NCBI GenBank assembly: GCA_933207985.1
Contig: OW240921.1
Coordinates: 115,772,084 to 115,836,083 of the forward strand
Direction of reading: 5' to 3'
DNA: 64,000 nucleotides
Source: Pelobates cultripes
Taxonomy: Eukaryota > Chordata > Amphibia > Anura > Pelobatidae
Below are positions 63,020-64,000 of the stretch, one piece after another (within the stretch, counting starts at the first letter, position 1; each line of letters opens with the position of its first letter). The position numbers were made by a program, and so were the translations under genes. The notes beneath the pieces are model-generated. The model was not told the DNA's origin and made no database searches. It saw only the letters and a program-made list of their open reading frames with translations.

Positions 63020-64000
63020 GACTATTATTATTATTATTATTATTATTGTCATTTATATAGCGCCAACAGATTCCGTAGCGCTTTACAATATTATAAGAGG
63101 GGGGATTTAACTATAAATAGGACAATTACAAGAAAACTTACAGGAACAGTAGGTTGAAAAGGACCCTGCTAAAACGAGCTTACAGTCTATAGGAGGTGGG
63201 GTATAACACACATTAGGACAGGAAATAGCAATCTAAATAAGGTGGGAGTGAAGCAGAGCTGGGGGAGAGAGTAAAGCACTGCCCTATAGGAGAGAGCAAG
63301 AGACAGGTATGTAAGGTAGATGTTACTCTGGGAGGCCATAAGCTTTCCTAAAGAGATGGATTTTAAGGCTCTTCTCAAATGATTGAAGACTAGGGGAGAG
63401 TCTGATGACGGTAGGCAGGCTTTTCCATAGGATGGAAGCCGCCCGCGAGAAGTCCTGCAAGCATGAGTTGGCTGTACGGGTGCGAGCAGCGGACAGGAGG
63501 TCATGGGCAGAGCGGAGAGACAGAGAAGGGGCATACCTATGGATCTGTGAAGAGATCTAAGAGGGGCTAGAATTGGTCAATGCTTTATATGTATGGGTTA
63601 GTTAGCACTTTGAATTGACTCCTATAGGATACAGGAAGACAATGTAAGGACTGACAGGGGTGTGAGAGGACCGACTAGAGAGGAAAATCAGTCTGGCGGC
63701 GGCGGCATTTATTACAGACTGTAGTGGGGCAATACAGTTTTTGGGAAGACCAATTAGGAGAGGGTTACAATAATCCATGCAGGAAATTACAAGAGCATGG
63801 ACAAGCTCCCTAGTAGCATCTTGCGTAAGATGGAATCTACAGGACTTACATGTTGGATGTGAGGCCAGAATCAAGTATGACGCCAAGACAGCGCGCTTGC
63901 AAGGATGGACTTATGTGGATACCACTAACTTGAAGGGAGAGCGAAAGAGGAGGATCAGTATTAGGAGGAGGAAAGACAAGGAGCTCAGTTTTAGAGGGAT
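63020..64000 (-). mobile_element. L2-like LINE 3' end (continues past the window)
   Basis: Minus-strand translation from 63886 downwards gives the C-terminal reverse-transcriptase signature of L2/CR1-type LINEs: LVHALVISCMDYCNPLLIGL, then LQSVINAAAARLIF. Further on, a frame-shifted tail resembles the usual RTSRAAS...SLP...F..LK end. The 3' end is the TATATAGCGCCAACAG segment followed by an ATT microsatellite at about 63026-63050. Multiple frameshifts. Lies upstream of the first STT3A exon seen here, inside an intron. Confidence 0.75.

Overview
The window is vertebrate nuclear DNA, most likely from a frog. It is AT-rich and intron-rich, and about half of it is recognisable transposable elements and tandem repeats. 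Three split protein-coding genes lie on the minus strand. From right to left they are the 3' part of STT3A (last six coding exons, 62568 to 53637), all of CHEK1 (12 coding exons, 45754 to 32609, 476 codons) and an unrecognised eight-exon gene (24985 to 19123, 325 codons). STT3A followed by CHEK1 on one strand is the usual vertebrate arrangement. Every exon junction I give was read from the sequence: all introns are GT-AG and the reading frames join exactly. The frog assignment is inferred from protein similarity and repeat types; the species cannot be read from the window.

Layout. 1-19100: no gene seen; a TTAA-type foldback element, minisatellites, two hAT elements, a candidate solo LTR, a non-LTR retroelement with target-site duplications (TSDs), and a 2.75 kb satellite of 30-bp units. 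19123-24985: the unrecognised gene. 26248-30345: a complete but dead hAT transposon, with a retroelement inside it and a second small hAT element abutting it at the same target octamer. 31900-47300: CHEK1 with repeat-filled introns. 47150-47420: its GC-rich promoter. 48000-49010: remnant of a DIRS-type tyrosine-recombinase retrotransposon. 50400-52676: TTAA element with a deleted Tc1 element inside. 53637-62568: STT3A, whose last intron carries a 5.5 kb LINE that itself contains three younger insertions. 63020-64000: 3' end of an L2-like LINE.

Assembly warning. A 100-base N gap (44151-44250) is followed by a near-identical repeat of 41950 to about 43928, at a constant offset of 2301 bases. 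CHEK1 coding exons 1 and 2 therefore appear twice. This looks like two overlapping contig ends that were not merged, caused by the tandem array in CHEK1 intron 1, and not like a biological duplication.

The two recognised genes do unrelated housekeeping jobs: STT3A is the catalytic subunit of ER oligosaccharyltransferase and CHEK1 is the DNA-damage checkpoint kinase. I found no evidence for a novel multi-gene system. The best candidates for something undescribed are the unrecognised membrane-anchored helical protein and the layered transposon insertions.
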